64,000 bases of DNA from Psococerastis gibbosa (taxonomy: Eukaryota; Arthropoda; Insecta; Psocodea; Psocidae): positions 4,030,001 through 4,094,000 of the forward strand of contig OZ020490.1 of NCBI GenBank assembly GCA_963971405.1, written 5' to 3'. Of this stretch, positions 63,270 through 64,000 are shown one piece after another. The notes under the pieces are model-generated. The model had not been told where the DNA came from, did no database searches, and saw only the letters and a program-made list of their open reading frames with translations. The position numbers and the translations under genes are program-made. Every line of letters begins with the position of its first letter. Position 1 is the first letter of the stretch.

Positions 63270-64000
63270 GTAGTTGTAGGGGCACACAATCGAATTGTTT
63301 GTTTGGCGCCAATATTTAAATTGTAACTACATCAATCGATGTTTCCTGTAAAAAATGAAAATCAGCTTTGCACAAAATAAGTAGTGGGGTGCTCCAATTT
63401 ACTCTTCACCAAGTATGGGAACGAATGGCCCATTAAATTGAGTTTACCCAGGTCTGTCGGGAAAACATAAGTGACGCACGAGTCACAATCGCATTGTTTG
63501 TTTGGCGCCAATATTTAAATTGTAAATACATCAATCGATGTTTCCTGTTTCAGGACATGCATAGAATAGTTGTTCGAGTCCCACAGTTGCTACATTTTCT
63601 GGCCATGCTTAGGAATGCATGTAAAGCAGGAGGTCACGGGATTTACTAGCCTAGTTGAGTGTGAGAGAGGGCTTTATAGCCCTAACTCCGCTAGGTTGGC
63701 TTAGTAATATAAAAAGTCAATATTTATTTATTTGTACAAAAAAAGCAGTTGGGTTCTCCAATTTTTCTCGTAACCCAGTATGGGAACGAGTCAACCAATG
63801 GGGTTGAGTTTACCCAGGTCTGTCTGAAAAACATAAGTGACGCACGAGTCACAATAGAATCGTTTGTTTGGCGCCAATATTTAAATTGCGACTACAACGG
63901 TCGTTATTTCCTGTGAAAAATGAAAATCGGCTTTGCACAAAATAAGTAGTGGGGTGCTCCAATTTACTCTTCACCAAGTATGGGAACGAATGGCCCATTG
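63270..64000. repeat. About 199-bp tandem array, runs off the window
   Basis: TTTGGCGCCAATATTTAAAT recurs at 63303, 63502 and 63868, and GTGGGGTGCTCCAATTTACT at 63384 and 63950. The first spacing is 199 bases. The second (366) is enlarged by a SINE-1 insertion. The third copy continues past 64000. Confidence 0.85.
63553..63737 (+). mobile_element. SINE-1 inserted in the tandem array, head shortened
   Basis: CAGGACATGCATAGAATAG joins directly to GTTCGAGTCCCAC, so the segment between A- and B-box is deleted. The body TTCTGGCCATGCTTAGGAAT, GTGAGAGAGGGCTTTATAGC and GCTAGGTTGGCTTAGTAATA ends in (ATTT)n. Confidence 0.75.

Overview
The window looks like gene-poor nuclear DNA of an invertebrate animal, most likely an arthropod. 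The evidence is one exon with textbook splice sites, a Dsp1/HMGB-type HMG-box fragment, many degraded non-LTR retrotransposons (LINEs), tRNA-derived SINEs, hAT elements and a rolling-circle (Helentron-like) family with GTCT-type microsatellites. It contains no prokaryotic operon, CRISPR array or complete host gene. Species identity is inference.

Family names used below are mine. H1 is a Helentron-like family of about 0.8-0.9 kb with eleven copies. LINE-A, B, D and I are LINE remnants recognised by their C-terminal protein tails. SINE-1 is tRNA-headed with an (ATTT)n tail; SINE-2 has an A tail; SINE-3 is about 280 bp. TCF is a foldback retroposon with a 72-nt tRNA-like core. FB-1 to FB-5 are palindromic MITEs. 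hAT elements were called from terminal repeats and 8-bp target duplications.

Layout. 0-13 kb: an 87-bp minisatellite, two H1 copies, LINE-D and LINE-A pieces, SINEs and two hAT MITEs. 13-21 kb: LINE-A wreckage, a trinucleotide array, a hAT element that keeps the end of its transposase, and a 196-bp tandem array fused to a LINE-B tail. 21-28 kb: SINE-1, a 272-bp tandem array split by a piggyBac-like insertion, and another tandem array split by H1. 29-32.5 kb: an HMG-box fragment, a LINE-D tail, then a 153-bp satellite made from LINE-A coding sequence with 765-bp higher-order repeats. 33-36.5 kb: FB-4, a small young TRIM and H1. 37-44 kb: hAT and FB insertions, a tandem duplication that supplies empty target sites, a 101-bp array and LINE ends. 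44-51 kb: four H1 copies, one carrying a TCF dimer, and the one good host exon (46031-46148). 52-64 kb: a long inverted repeat, several FB-1 copies, hAT MITEs, LINE-I ends and a 199-bp array that runs off the end.

No gene set works together here. The content is the record of mobile elements inserting into one another and of fragments amplified in tandem, probably in introns or between genes. Uninterrupted reading frames over tandem repeats and microsatellites are treated as by-products. Because I had no alignment tools, boundaries given without a target duplication are accurate only to about 10-30 bases.
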